This document shows positions 28,089-36,572 of a stretch of DNA of 64,000 nt, piece by piece. Under the pieces are notes generated by a model, which was not told where the DNA came from, ran no database searches, and was given only the letters and a program-made list of their open reading frames with translations. Within the stretch, counting starts at the first letter, position 1. Every line of letters begins with the position of its first letter. A program made the translations under genes and the position numbers. The DNA comes from Roseateles_B flavus (GTDB lineage: Bacteria; Pseudomonadota; Gammaproteobacteria; Burkholderiales; Burkholderiaceae_C), in NCBI RefSeq assembly GCF_039872765.1, contig NZ_JBDPZC010000001.1:930001-994000 (forward strand), given 5' to 3'.

Positions 28089-29129
28089 ATGTCCGAAGTC
28101 GTTGAGCATCTGGCAGAGTTGACCGGGTTCCGGGACCGGGACGTCATGGACGTCACCCTGGTCTCGGCCCTGCGCGACCTGCTGGAGCCGGTCTCCGTGG
28201 CCATCTACCGCTGTGTCGGCGAGCCCGGTCAGCAGCGCTGGCTGACGCGGGCCCGCCTGGCCGCCGACGACGCCGTGGCCACCGCCGATTCCCTCTGGAC
28301 CGAGCCCGGCCGCCTGCCTCTGCTGGAGGCCTTCCCGCAGCGCCATCTGTGCCTGGACAGCCGCACCATCCTGCAGAGCGAGCTGGACGACGGCCACCAC
28401 GAGACGCTCTTCCCGCTGCAGACCGACCGCGAGGTCATCGGCGTGCTGGAGGTGCGCTCCCTGGAGCTGCTGACGCCGTCGGAGCAGCGCACGGTGGGCA
28501 GCATCCTGCGCATCTATCACAACTTCCAAGGCCTGCTGGACTACAGCGAGCGCGACACCCTCACCGGCCTGCTCAACCGCAAGACCTTCGACGAGAGCTT
28601 CCTGAAGGCTGTCAGCGAGCTGCCCCTAAGTCCCAGCAGCGTGCAGGCCGAGGATGGCCGTCGCCATGAGCCCGCCCATCCGCACTGGTGGCTGGGCGTC
28701 ATCGACATCGACCACTTCAAGCAGGTCAACGACCGATTTGGTCACCTGATCGGCGACGAAGTCCTGCTGCTGCTGTCTCGCCTCATGCGCAACAGCTTCC
28801 GTTTCAATGACCTGCTCTATCGCTTCGGCGGCGAGGAGTTCGTGGTGCTGATGCGCTGTGCCGACGAGCCCGATGCCGCCCACGCCTTCGAGCGCCTGCG
28901 CCACAACACCGAGGCCTACAGCTTCCCGCAGATCGGTCACATCACCGTCAGCGTCGGCTTCACCGAGGTCCGTGGGGGCGACACCCCCGCCAGCGCCTTC
29001 GAGCGGGCCGACAAGGCCGTCTATCACGCCAAGTCCCACGGCCGCAACCAGGTCCACAGCCATGCGGAGCTGGTCCGCGTGGGCGAGATGAAGGAACAGG
29101 AACAGCACAGCGACATCGAGCTGTTCTGA
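28089..29129 (+). CDS. GAF-GGDEF diguanylate cyclase
   Basis: The protein has 346 residues and would make cyclic di-GMP from two GTP. Residues about 20-150 resemble a GAF domain. The catalytic domain starts with DTLTGLLNRKTFDESF, has the GGEEF signature in LYRFGGEEFVVLM, and keeps the inhibitory RxxD site (RFND) five residues before it, so it should be active and feedback controlled. It begins 74 bp after chpA on the same strand and is probably in the same transcript, which links surface sensing to c-di-GMP. No membrane segment is seen. Confidence 0.92.
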   Translation: MSEVVEHLAELTGFRDRDVMDVTLVSALRDLLEPVSVAIYRCVGEPGQQRWLTRARLAADDAVATADSLWTEPGRLPLLEAFPQRHLCLDSRTILQSELDDGHHETLFPLQTDREVIGVLEVRSLELLTPSEQRTVGSILRIYHNFQGLLDYSERDTLTGLLNRKTFDESFLKAVSELPLSPSSVQAEDGRRHEPAHPHWWLGVIDIDHFKQVNDRFGHLIGDEVLLLLSRLMRNSFRFNDLLYRFGGEEFVVLMRCADEPDAAHAFERLRHNTEAYSFPQIGHITVSVGFTEVRGGDTPASAFERADKAVYHAKSHGRNQVHSHAELVRVGEMKEQEQHSDIELF

Positions 29130-29376
29130 GCCTGCGGGAGGGCCTCCCGGGCCTTCCCGGCCTTTGTGCGACATCCTTTGCGGCCGGCCTCCTCGAGGCG
29201 GGCTGACGTCCCCCCCAAGCTCGCCTGCAGGCCCTGGATGCCGCCTGAACTCGGCCTGATTCCACGCCGCGAGCCGCTTCAAGCCCCATGACCTTCGGCG
29301 CTGCGGCGCGCCCGCTGTCAAGCTGGCGGACCGATGGGTGGCCGGTGTCTGGGCCGCCGCGGCAGGGAGTTGGAGC

Positions 29377-30444
29377 ATGAGCGTGCGGGCATTGAAACCG
29401 GGAATTCGGCGGCTGCTGGTCGGTGTGTCGGTCGTGGCGGCCCTGCTGGGCGCCTGGGGCGCGCAGGCCTGGCATCCGGAATCACGCCATCCGGCGGCGG
29501 CCGAGGCGCAGGCCGCCGGCGCTTCGGCGGTGGGCCTGGGGCGGGCGGATGCCGCCGTGCTGCCGGGTGTCCAGACCCTGGACTTCGACTGGACGGACGC
29601 CAGCCGCGGCCGCGCCGTGCCCGTGCGGCTCTACTGGCCGGAGTCCGCCTCGGCGGGAACGCCCGTCCCGCTGGTGGTCTTCTCGCACGGCATCGGCGGC
29701 TCGCGCCGGGGCTACAGCTATCTGGGCGCCTTCTGGGCCTCGCAGGGCATCGCCGCCCTGCATGTGCAGCATGTGGGCTCGGACCGCAGCCTGTGGTCGG
29801 GCAACCCGCTGCAGCTGGTCGGGCGCCTGCAGGGCGCGGCACAGGAAGCCGAGGCGCAGAACCGGGTGCGGGACGTCCGCTTCGCGCTGAACCAGGTCCT
29901 GGCCGGCTCCCATGGAGCGCAGATCCGCCGGGACGCCATCATCGCGGCCGGTCATTCCTACGGCGCCAACACCACCTTGCTGCTGGCCGGCGCCCAGGTG
30001 CAGCGCCAGGGCCAGGTGCTGGACCTGGCGGAGCCGCGGCTGCGCGCCGCCATCGTGATCTCGGCGCCGCCCTTCTATGGCGAGCCCGACCCGCAGCGCA
30101 TCCTGGCCGGCGTGCGCATTCCCACGCTGCATGTCACGGCCACCGAGGACGTCATCCGCATCCCCGGCTACTACTCGCCAGCCAGTGACCGCCTGCAGGT
30201 CTTCGAGGCCACCGGCGGGCCGTCCAAGGCCCTGGCCGTCTTCAAGGGGGGCTCGCACAGCATCTTCACTGACCGCAGCGGCACGGGCGGCGTCGAGCTC
30301 AACCCGCGGGTCAAGGCGGCCACGCGCGAGCTGACCCTGGCCTTCGTGCGCGAGGTGCTGGAGGGGGACGCCCGTGAGCTGCAGGCCTGGCCGCAGCGCC
30401 ATGCCGCGCTGCTGAACCGCTTCCAGCCGTCCTCGCTGCCCTGA
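29377..30444 (+). CDS. Secreted alpha/beta hydrolase
   Basis: The protein has 355 residues. A signal peptide or anchor is present at residues about 10-30 (LLVGVSVVAALLGAWGAQAW). The hydrolase fold shows an oxyanion-loop motif SHGIGGSRRGYSYLG, the nucleophile elbow GHSYGAN, an acid in TATEDVI and a histidine in GGSHSIF. It resembles dienelactone hydrolase or chlorophyllase/PAF-acetylhydrolase-type enzymes; the substrate is unknown. ATG at 29377 is preferred, with AGGGAG 7 bp upstream, over the frame's earlier start at 29338, which adds no conserved sequence. It converges with the photolyase, 6 bp apart. Confidence 0.8.
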   Translation: MSVRALKPGIRRLLVGVSVVAALLGAWGAQAWHPESRHPAAAEAQAAGASAVGLGRADAAVLPGVQTLDFDWTDASRGRAVPVRLYWPESASAGTPVPLVVFSHGIGGSRRGYSYLGAFWASQGIAALHVQHVGSDRSLWSGNPLQLVGRLQGAAQEAEAQNRVRDVRFALNQVLAGSHGAQIRRDAIIAAGHSYGANTTLLLAGAQVQRQGQVLDLAEPRLRAAIVISAPPFYGEPDPQRILAGVRIPTLHVTATEDVIRIPGYYSPASDRLQVFEATGGPSKALAVFKGGSHSIFTDRSGTGGVELNPRVKAATRELTLAFVREVLEGDARELQAWPQRHAALLNRFQPSSLP

Positions 30445-30450
30445 ACCCGC

Positions 30451-31908
30451 TCAGGCCTCCGGCAGCGCGCGCGACTTGACCACGGCGTAGCGCGCGAGGG
30501 TCGTGGCCCGGGCTTCGTCATGGCGCACCACGGGCGCCGGGTAGTCGCGCCCGAGCACCACGCCCGCGGCCTGCAGGGCCAGGGGCGGCGCCTCCCATGG
30601 GGCATGGCGCAGCGCCGGGGGCAGGGCGGCCAGCTCGGGCACATAGCGTTCGATGAAGCGGGCCTCGGGGTCGAACTTTTCGCTCTGGCTGACCGGGTTG
30701 AAGATGCGGAAGTAGGGCTGGGCATCGCAGCCGCTGGAGGCCGCCCACTGCCAGCCGCCGTTGTTGGCCGCAAGGTCGAAGTCCAGCAGCTGCCGGGCGA
30801 AGTAGGCCTCGCCGCGGCGCCAGTCGATGCCCAGATCCTTCACGAGGAAGCTGGCCGTGACCATGCGCAGGCGGTTGTGCATGTAGCCCGTCTCGTTGAG
30901 CTGGCGCATGGCGGCGTCGACCAGCGGGTAGCCCGTCCGGCCTTCGCACCAGGCCACGAAGTGCGCCTCGGCCTCCGGGCCGCTGGCCCATTCGATGCGG
31001 TCGTACTCGGGTCGGAAGGCCTGCGTCACGACCTGGGGATGGTGGTGCAGCACCTGGTGGTAGAAGTCCCGCCAGATCAGCTCGGAGAGCCACACGCCCG
31101 CGCCCGCATCGCCCGCCTGCGCCCGTGTCCAGGCCTCGCGGGCCAGGCGGCGGATGGAGACCGTGCCGAAGCGCAGGTGCACGCTGAGGTAGCTGGGGCC
31201 CTTGACGGCGGGGAAGTCGCGCTGCCGGTCGTAGCGGTCCATGCGGCCCAGGAAGTCCTGGAACAGGGATTCGGCGCGCGCGCTGCCGCCGCTGAGCAGG
31301 GGCGGCAGCTCCAGGGGCTCGAAGCCGATGCTGGCCAGGCTGGGAACGCCGCGCGCCGGGCAGGGCGCCAAGGCTGCGGCGTAGCGGCTGACCGGATAGC
31401 TGGAGAGGAAGAAGGGCGTGAGCTGGCGCAGCCAGGCGTTCTTGTAGGGCGTGAACACGCCATAAGGTTTGCCCTGGCCGGTCAGCACCTCGCTGCGCTC
31501 GAAGACGACGTGGTCCTTGAAGCTCAGGAACGCTCGGCGCTGCCGGGCCAGGGCCTGGCTGACCTGGGCGTCACGGGCCAGGGCGGCGGGCTCGTCGTCA
31601 TGGTTGCAGTAGACGGCGTCCACCCCCAGCTCGGCGGCCAGGCGCGGGATCTCGTCGCGTGCGATGCCATGGCGCACCACCAGCCCGGCGCCCGGCTGCA
31701 GGGCGGCCAGCGCATGGTCCAGGGCTTCCAGGGACTGCAGGATGAAGGCCACGCGGCGGTCGCGGCGGGGCAGGGCGTCCAGGATCTCGGTGTCCAGCAC
31801 GAAGACGCAGACCACCTGGCGGCTGTTCTTCAGGGCGTGGTAGAGGGCGGCGTGGTCCTCGGCGCGCAGGTCGCGACGGAACCAGACCAGGGATTTGTCG
31901 TGTCGCAT
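30451..31908 (-). CDS. phrB: Deoxyribodipyrimidine photo-lyase
   Basis: The protein has 485 residues. It repairs cyclobutane pyrimidine dimers with blue light, using FAD and an antenna chromophore. The N-terminal photolyase domain begins LVWFRRDLRAEDHAAL. The FAD-binding domain has GRTGYPLVDAAMRQL, GYMHNRLRMVTASFLVKDL, and the strongly conserved NNGGWQWAASSGCDAQPYF near 380-400. These match class I CPD photolyases. ATG at 31908 is the family-like start. It diverges from yqgE across 58 bp. Confidence 0.95.
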   Translation of the reverse strand: MRHDKSLVWFRRDLRAEDHAALYHALKNSRQVVCVFVLDTEILDALPRRDRRVAFILQSLEALDHALAALQPGAGLVVRHGIARDEIPRLAAELGVDAVYCNHDDEPAALARDAQVSQALARQRRAFLSFKDHVVFERSEVLTGQGKPYGVFTPYKNAWLRQLTPFFLSSYPVSRYAAALAPCPARGVPSLASIGFEPLELPPLLSGGSARAESLFQDFLGRMDRYDRQRDFPAVKGPSYLSVHLRFGTVSIRRLAREAWTRAQAGDAGAGVWLSELIWRDFYHQVLHHHPQVVTQAFRPEYDRIEWASGPEAEAHFVAWCEGRTGYPLVDAAMRQLNETGYMHNRLRMVTASFLVKDLGIDWRRGEAYFARQLLDFDLAANNGGWQWAASSGCDAQPYFRIFNPVSQSEKFDPEARFIERYVPELAALPPALRHAPWEAPPLALQAAGVVLGRDYPAPVVRHDEARATTLARYAVVKSRALPEA

Positions 31909-31954
31909 GGGCCCGGAGTGTCCGCGATCGGAAGGCGGCCGAACAGCCAGCCCT

Positions 31955-31960
31955 TAAAAT
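31955..31960 (+). promoter_or_regulatory. Candidate -10 hexamer for yqgE (possible leaderless start)
   Basis: TAAAAT ends 6 bp before the yqgE ATG at 31967. No purine-rich ribosome-binding site lies in between. A transcription start 6-7 bp after the hexamer would fall on the start codon. No clear -35 was seen. Confidence 0.45.
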
Positions 31961-31966
31961 GCCCCC

Positions 31967-32545
31967 ATGTCCAAGGACCGCATCGACCTGACCAACCAGT
32001 TCCTCATCGCCATGCCCGGCATGGCCGACGATGCCTTCGCGGGCTCCGTGGTCTACATGTGCGAGCACAACGAGAAGGGCGCGCTGGGCCTGGTGATCAA
32101 CAAGCCCATCTCCCTGACCGTGGGCCATCTCTTCGAGAAGGTCGAGCTGGCCCTGCCCGATGAAGACCTGGCCGGCCGCCCCGTGTTCTACGGCGGCCCG
32201 GTGCAGACCGAGCGCGGCTTCGTGCTGCACGAGCGCCTGGACGAGCAGGGCGGCCACTACAACGCCACCCTGGCCATCCCCGGCGGCCTGGAGATGACCA
32301 CCAGCCGCGACGTGCTGGAGGCCCTTAGCCACGGCGCCGGCCCGCGCAAGCTCCTCGTGACCCTGGGCTACAGCGGCTGGGCCGCCGGCCAGCTGGAGGA
32401 AGAGATCGGCCGCAACGGCTGGCTCACCGTGGACGCCACGCCGGAGATCATCTTCGAGACCCCCGTCGAGCAGCGCTACGAGCGGGCCCTGGGCCTGCTG
32501 GGCATCGACCCGCGCATGCTGAGCACGGAGGCGGGGCACGCATGA
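31967..32545 (+). CDS. yqgE: YqgE/AlgH family protein
   Basis: The protein has 192 residues. The family features are LTNQFLIAMPGMADDAFAGSV at the N-terminus, GALGLVINKPI, and PVFYGGPVQTERGFVLH. The biochemical role of YqgE (UPF0301) is not settled. The gene almost always stands before ruvX/yqgF, as here, where the two overlap by 4 bp (ATGA). It heads the tightly packed unit yqgE-ruvX-pyrR-pyrB-pyrX-plsC. Confidence 0.92.
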   Translation: MSKDRIDLTNQFLIAMPGMADDAFAGSVVYMCEHNEKGALGLVINKPISLTVGHLFEKVELALPDEDLAGRPVFYGGPVQTERGFVLHERLDEQGGHYNATLAIPGGLEMTTSRDVLEALSHGAGPRKLLVTLGYSGWAAGQLEEEIGRNGWLTVDATPEIIFETPVEQRYERALGLLGIDPRMLSTEAGHA

Positions 32546-33005
32546 GCGCCGACCGCTCCTCCTCCTCCTCCTCGAACGCCGCCCCCGCGCCCAGCGCCTC
32601 CACTGCCGCTTTTTCCGAACTTTCCCCGCCGGCCTCCCTGCTGGCCTTTGACTTCGGCACCCGCCGCATCGGCGTCGCCAAGGGCCATGTGATGCTCAAG
32701 CAGGCCGAACCCCTGCGCGCCATCACCGTCAGCGGCGAGGCCCGCTTCGAGGCCATCGCCCGGCTGCTCAAGGAATGGCAGCCCGACGCCCTGGTCATCG
32801 GCGTGCCCCGTCACCCCGATGGCGCCGAGCATGAGATGACCGTGGCCGCGCGCCGTTTCGGTCGCCAGCTCAAGAGCCGCTTCCGCCTGCACGTCTACGA
32901 GGTGGACGAGCGCTACACCAGCGTCGAGGCCGAGAGCCTGGGCGCCCGCGATGTGGACTCCACCTCGGCCGCCCTCATTCTTGAACAGTACTTCCGAGAG
33001 CATTC

Positions 33006-33009
<4 letters not shown>
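32542..33009 (+). CDS. ruvX: Putative Holliday junction resolvase RuvX (YqgF)
   Basis: The protein has 155 residues with an RNase H-like fold: LLAFDFGTRRIGVAKG holds the first catalytic aspartate, VIGVPRHPDG follows, and the C-terminus has YEVDERYTSVEAE and DSTSAALILEQYF. YqgF is implicated in 16S rRNA 5' end processing as well as junction resolution. About 30 extra N-terminal residues rich in Ser/Ala/Pro precede the fold. They start with a serine run encoded by a TCC triplet repeat. The start overlaps yqgE by 4 bp and the end overlaps pyrR by 4 bp, indicating translational coupling. Confidence 0.92.
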
Positions 33010-33515
<506 letters not shown>

Positions 33516-33520
33516 GCCCC

Positions 33521-34477
33521 ATGCTGTCCAAGCGCAATCCCCAGCTGAACACGCACGGCGAGCTGGTGCACCTGCTCTCCATCGAGGGCCTGCCCCAGGC
33601 CGTCATCCACCAGATCCTGGACACCGCCGGCACCTTCCTGTCGGTCAATGACCGCGAGGTCAAGAAGGTGCCCCTGCTGCGCGGCAAGTCGGTGTTCAAC
33701 CTCTTCTTCGAGAACAGCACCCGCACCCGCACCACCTTCGAGATCGCCGCCAAGCGGCTCTCGGCGGACGTGATCAACCTCGACATCGCCCGCAGCTCCA
33801 CCGCCAAGGGCGAGACCCTGCTGGACACCGTGGCCAACCTCTCGGCCATGCACGCCGACATGTTCGTGGTGCGCCACAGCGAGAGCGGCGCGCCCTACCT
33901 GATCGCCCAGCACTGCGCGCCGCATGTGCACGTGGTCAACGCCGGTGACGGCCGGCATGCCCACCCCACGCAGGGCCTGCTGGACATGTACACCATCCGT
34001 CACTACAAGAAGGACTTCCGCAACCTGACGGTGGCCATCGTCGGGGACATCGTGCACTCGCGCGTGGCCCGTTCCGACATCCATGCACTGAACATCCTCG
34101 GCGTGCCCGAGATCCGCGCCGTGGGCCCCAAGACCCTGGTGCCGGGGGACCTGCGCGAGATGGGCGTGCGCGTCTGCCACGACCTCGAATCGGGCATCAA
34201 GGACGCCGACGTCATCATCATGCTGCGCCTGCAGAACGAGCGCATGAACGGCGCCATGCTGCCCAGCACCGGCGAGTTCTTCAAGAGCTTCGGCCTCACG
34301 CCCGAGAAGCTGCAGCTGGCCAAGCCCGATGCCATCGTGATGCACCCCGGGCCCATCAACCGCGGGGTGGAGATCGCCTCCGAGGTGGCCGACGGCCAGC
34401 AGAGCGTGATCCTGCCCCAGGTCACCTTCGGCATCGCGGTGCGCATGGCCGTGATGAGCATCCTGGCCGGCAACTGA
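33521..34477 (+). CDS. pyrB: Aspartate carbamoyltransferase catalytic subunit PyrB
   Basis: The protein has 318 residues. It condenses carbamoyl phosphate and aspartate in the second step of UMP synthesis. The carbamoyl-phosphate loop is LFFENSTRTRTTFEIAAKRL. Further marks are STAKGETLLDTVANL, HPTQGLLDMYTI and MHPGPINRGVEI near the C-terminus. A short N-terminal extension (MLSKRNPQLNTHGELVHL) precedes the fold. The class without PyrI regulatory subunits forms a complex with an inactive dihydroorotase homologue, and just such a gene follows 14 bp later. It lies 5 bp after pyrR. Confidence 0.96.
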   Translation: MLSKRNPQLNTHGELVHLLSIEGLPQAVIHQILDTAGTFLSVNDREVKKVPLLRGKSVFNLFFENSTRTRTTFEIAAKRLSADVINLDIARSSTAKGETLLDTVANLSAMHADMFVVRHSESGAPYLIAQHCAPHVHVVNAGDGRHAHPTQGLLDMYTIRHYKKDFRNLTVAIVGDIVHSRVARSDIHALNILGVPEIRAVGPKTLVPGDLREMGVRVCHDLESGIKDADVIIMLRLQNERMNGAMLPSTGEFFKSFGLTPEKLQLAKPDAIVMHPGPINRGVEIASEVADGQQSVILPQVTFGIAVRMAVMSILAGN

Positions 34478-34491
34478 GCGGAGAACAGCAA

Positions 34492-35799
34492 GTGAAGATC
34501 CTGATCAAGAACGGCCGCCTGGTGGATGCGGCCTCGGGCCTGGACCGTGTGGGCGACCTGGCCATTGCCGCCGGTCGCATCGTGGCGCTGGGCGAGGTGC
34601 CGCCGGACTTCGACGCGCAGCGCGTGATCGACGCCACTGGCCTCGTCGTGGCCCCCGGTCTGGTGGACCTCTGCGCCCGCCTGCGCGAGCCCGGCCATGA
34701 GCACGAAGGCATGCTGGAGACCGAGCTGGCCGCGGCCGCCGCGGGCGGCATCACCAGCCTCGTCTGCCCGCCGGACACCGACCCGACGCTGGACGAGCCC
34801 GGCCTCGTCGAGATGCTCAAGTTCCGCGCCCGCAAGCTGAGCATGTGCCGGCTCTTCCCCCTGGGCGCGCTGACCCGCGGCCTCAAGGGCGAGCAGCTGA
34901 CCGAGATGGCCGAGCTCACCGAGGCCGGCTGCGTGGGCTTCTCGCAGGCCGAGGTGCCCATCCGCAACACGCAGTTCCTGCAACGCGCCCTGCAGTACGC
35001 GGCCACCTACGACTACACCGTGTGGCTGCATCCCCTGGACCCCTGGCTCTCGGGCGGCGTGGCCGCCAGCGGCGCCGTGGCCACGCGCCTGGGCCTTTCC
35101 GGCCTGCCGGTGACGGCCGAGACCATCGCCCTGCACACCATCTTCGAGTTGATGCGCGCCACCGGCGCCCGCGTGCACCTGTGCCGCCTGTCCAGCGCGG
35201 CGGGCGTGGCGCTGCTGCGCGCCGCGAAGCAGGAAGGCCTGCCGGTGACGGCGGACGTGTCCATCAACTCCCTGTGCCTGACTGACGTCGACATCGGCTA
35301 CTTCAACACCGCCATGCGCCTGACGCCGCCGCTGCGCCAGGGCCGTGACCGCGACGCCCTGCGCACCGCGCTGGCCGAGGGCACGATCGACGCGCTGGTT
35401 TCGGACCACATGCCCGTCAGCGCCGACGAGAAGAATGTGCCCTTCGCCGAGGCCACCCCCGGCGCCACCGGGCTGGAGCTGCTGCTGAGCGTAGCCCTCA
35501 AGTGGGCCGAGGACGAGGGCCTGCCCCTGGCCCGCGCGCTGGCCGTGGTCAGCAGCGAGCCGGTGCGGGTGCTGGGCAATGCCCTGGGCTCGCTGTCGGC
35601 CAGCGCAGGCCGCCTGGTGGAGGGCGGCGTGGCCGACCTCTGCCTCTTCGATGCTGGCGCCCGCTGGGCCGTGGAGCCGGCTCAGCTGCTGAGCCAGGGC
35701 ACCCACACGCCCTTCGCCTTCGAGGTCAGCGGCTTCGAGCTGCCCGGCCGCGTGAAGGCCACCGTCGTGGCCGGCACCCTGGCCTACGAAGGCCGCTGA
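34492..35799 (+). CDS. pyrX: Dihydroorotase-like protein lacking zinc ligands (PyrX/PyrC')
   Basis: The protein has 435 residues with the amidohydrolase fold of dihydroorotase. The usual DxHxHxREPG motif reads DLCARLREPG (59-68), so both histidines are replaced by Cys61 and Arg63. A third ligand region reads HLCRLSS with Arg232 where a histidine is expected, and the DHAPH motif is DHMPV (305-309). It should therefore be catalytically dead. In Pseudomonas such a subunit (PyrC') is needed to assemble active aspartate transcarbamoylase. The position directly after pyrB supports the same role here. A GTG start at 34492 has GGAG 8 bp upstream. A working dihydroorotase must be encoded elsewhere. 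Confidence 0.88.
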   Translation: MKILIKNGRLVDAASGLDRVGDLAIAAGRIVALGEVPPDFDAQRVIDATGLVVAPGLVDLCARLREPGHEHEGMLETELAAAAAGGITSLVCPPDTDPTLDEPGLVEMLKFRARKLSMCRLFPLGALTRGLKGEQLTEMAELTEAGCVGFSQAEVPIRNTQFLQRALQYAATYDYTVWLHPLDPWLSGGVAASGAVATRLGLSGLPVTAETIALHTIFELMRATGARVHLCRLSSAAGVALLRAAKQEGLPVTADVSINSLCLTDVDIGYFNTAMRLTPPLRQGRDRDALRTALAEGTIDALVSDHMPVSADEKNVPFAEATPGATGLELLLSVALKWAEDEGLPLARALAVVSSEPVRVLGNALGSLSASAGRLVEGGVADLCLFDAGARWAVEPAQLLSQGTHTPFAFEVSGFELPGRVKATVVAGTLAYEGR

Positions 35800-35815
35800 G
35801 GCCCGGTACGCGCGC

Positions 35816-36547
35816 ATGCGAGGCCTGATCGGGATCTGGCGTCTGCTGAGGCTGACGCTGCACGTGCTGCACGGCCTGGCGCTGGTGAAGCTGCGCTTCG
35901 GTGCCTACACGCCGCAGCAGCGCCAGGCGCGCGTGCGCTGGTGGTCCGGCAAGATGCTGCGCCTGCTGGGCATCACGCTGGGCAGCCAGGGGCAGGCGCG
36001 CCCGGGCGCCAAGCTGCTGGTGTCCAACCACGTGTCCTGGCTGGACATCGCGGCCGTGCACGCCGTGATGCCCGAGGCCCGCTTCGTCTCCAAGGCCGAC
36101 GTCAAGCACTGGCCCCTGATCGGCACCCTGGTGACGGCCGTGGGCTCGCTCTACATCGAGCGCGCTTCCAAGCGCGACGCCCTGCGCGTGGTGCACCAGT
36201 GCGCCGAGGCCCTGCGGGCGGGCGACACCATCGCCTTTTTCCCCGAGGGCACGACCGGCCCGGGCCCCGAGCTGCTGCCTTTCCACGGCAACCTGCTGCA
36301 GGCCGCCATCGCCACCGAGCTGCCGGTCCAGCCCCTGGTGCTGCGCTGGCAGGAGCCGGGGCAGCGCTTCAGCCGCAGCGCCCAGTTCATCGGCGACACG
36401 ACCTTGCTGCAGAGCATCTGGCGCGTGGTCACCGCGCGCGGCCTGGCCATCGAGCTGCAGATTCTGCCCGCCCACGCTACCGCCCATGCCGACCGCCGGC
36501 TGCTGGCGGAGCATCTGCGCGAATTGATCGCCGCCAAGCTCTCCTGA
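35816..36547 (+). CDS. Lysophospholipid acyltransferase (PlsC type)
   Basis: The protein has 243 residues and would act at the inner membrane, transferring an acyl chain to lysophosphatidate or a similar lipid. The catalytic Hx4D motif is NHVSWLDIAAVHA, and the second acyltransferase motif is FFPEGTTGPGPELLPFHGNL. A hydrophobic N-terminal stretch is present (about residues 5-25). Start ATG at 35816, 16 bp after pyrX on the same strand, so it is likely in the pyrimidine transcript. Whether it is the main PlsC or a side-specific paralogue cannot be told. Confidence 0.88.
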   Translation: MRGLIGIWRLLRLTLHVLHGLALVKLRFGAYTPQQRQARVRWWSGKMLRLLGITLGSQGQARPGAKLLVSNHVSWLDIAAVHAVMPEARFVSKADVKHWPLIGTLVTAVGSLYIERASKRDALRVVHQCAEALRAGDTIAFFPEGTTGPGPELLPFHGNLLQAAIATELPVQPLVLRWQEPGQRFSRSAQFIGDTTLLQSIWRVVTARGLAIELQILPAHATAHADRRLLAEHLRELIAAKLS

Positions 36548-36560
36548 GCGCGCGCGGGAC

Positions 36561-36566
36561 TACCAT
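36561..36566 (+). promoter_or_regulatory. -10-like hexamer 6 bp before the phosphorylase ATG
   Basis: TACCAT ends 6 bp ahead of the ATG at 36573; no ribosome-binding site is seen in the 25 bp upstream. Same arrangement as at 31955 and 49415, so a leaderless transcript is possible. Confidence 0.3.
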
Positions 36567-36572
36567 CCGGGC

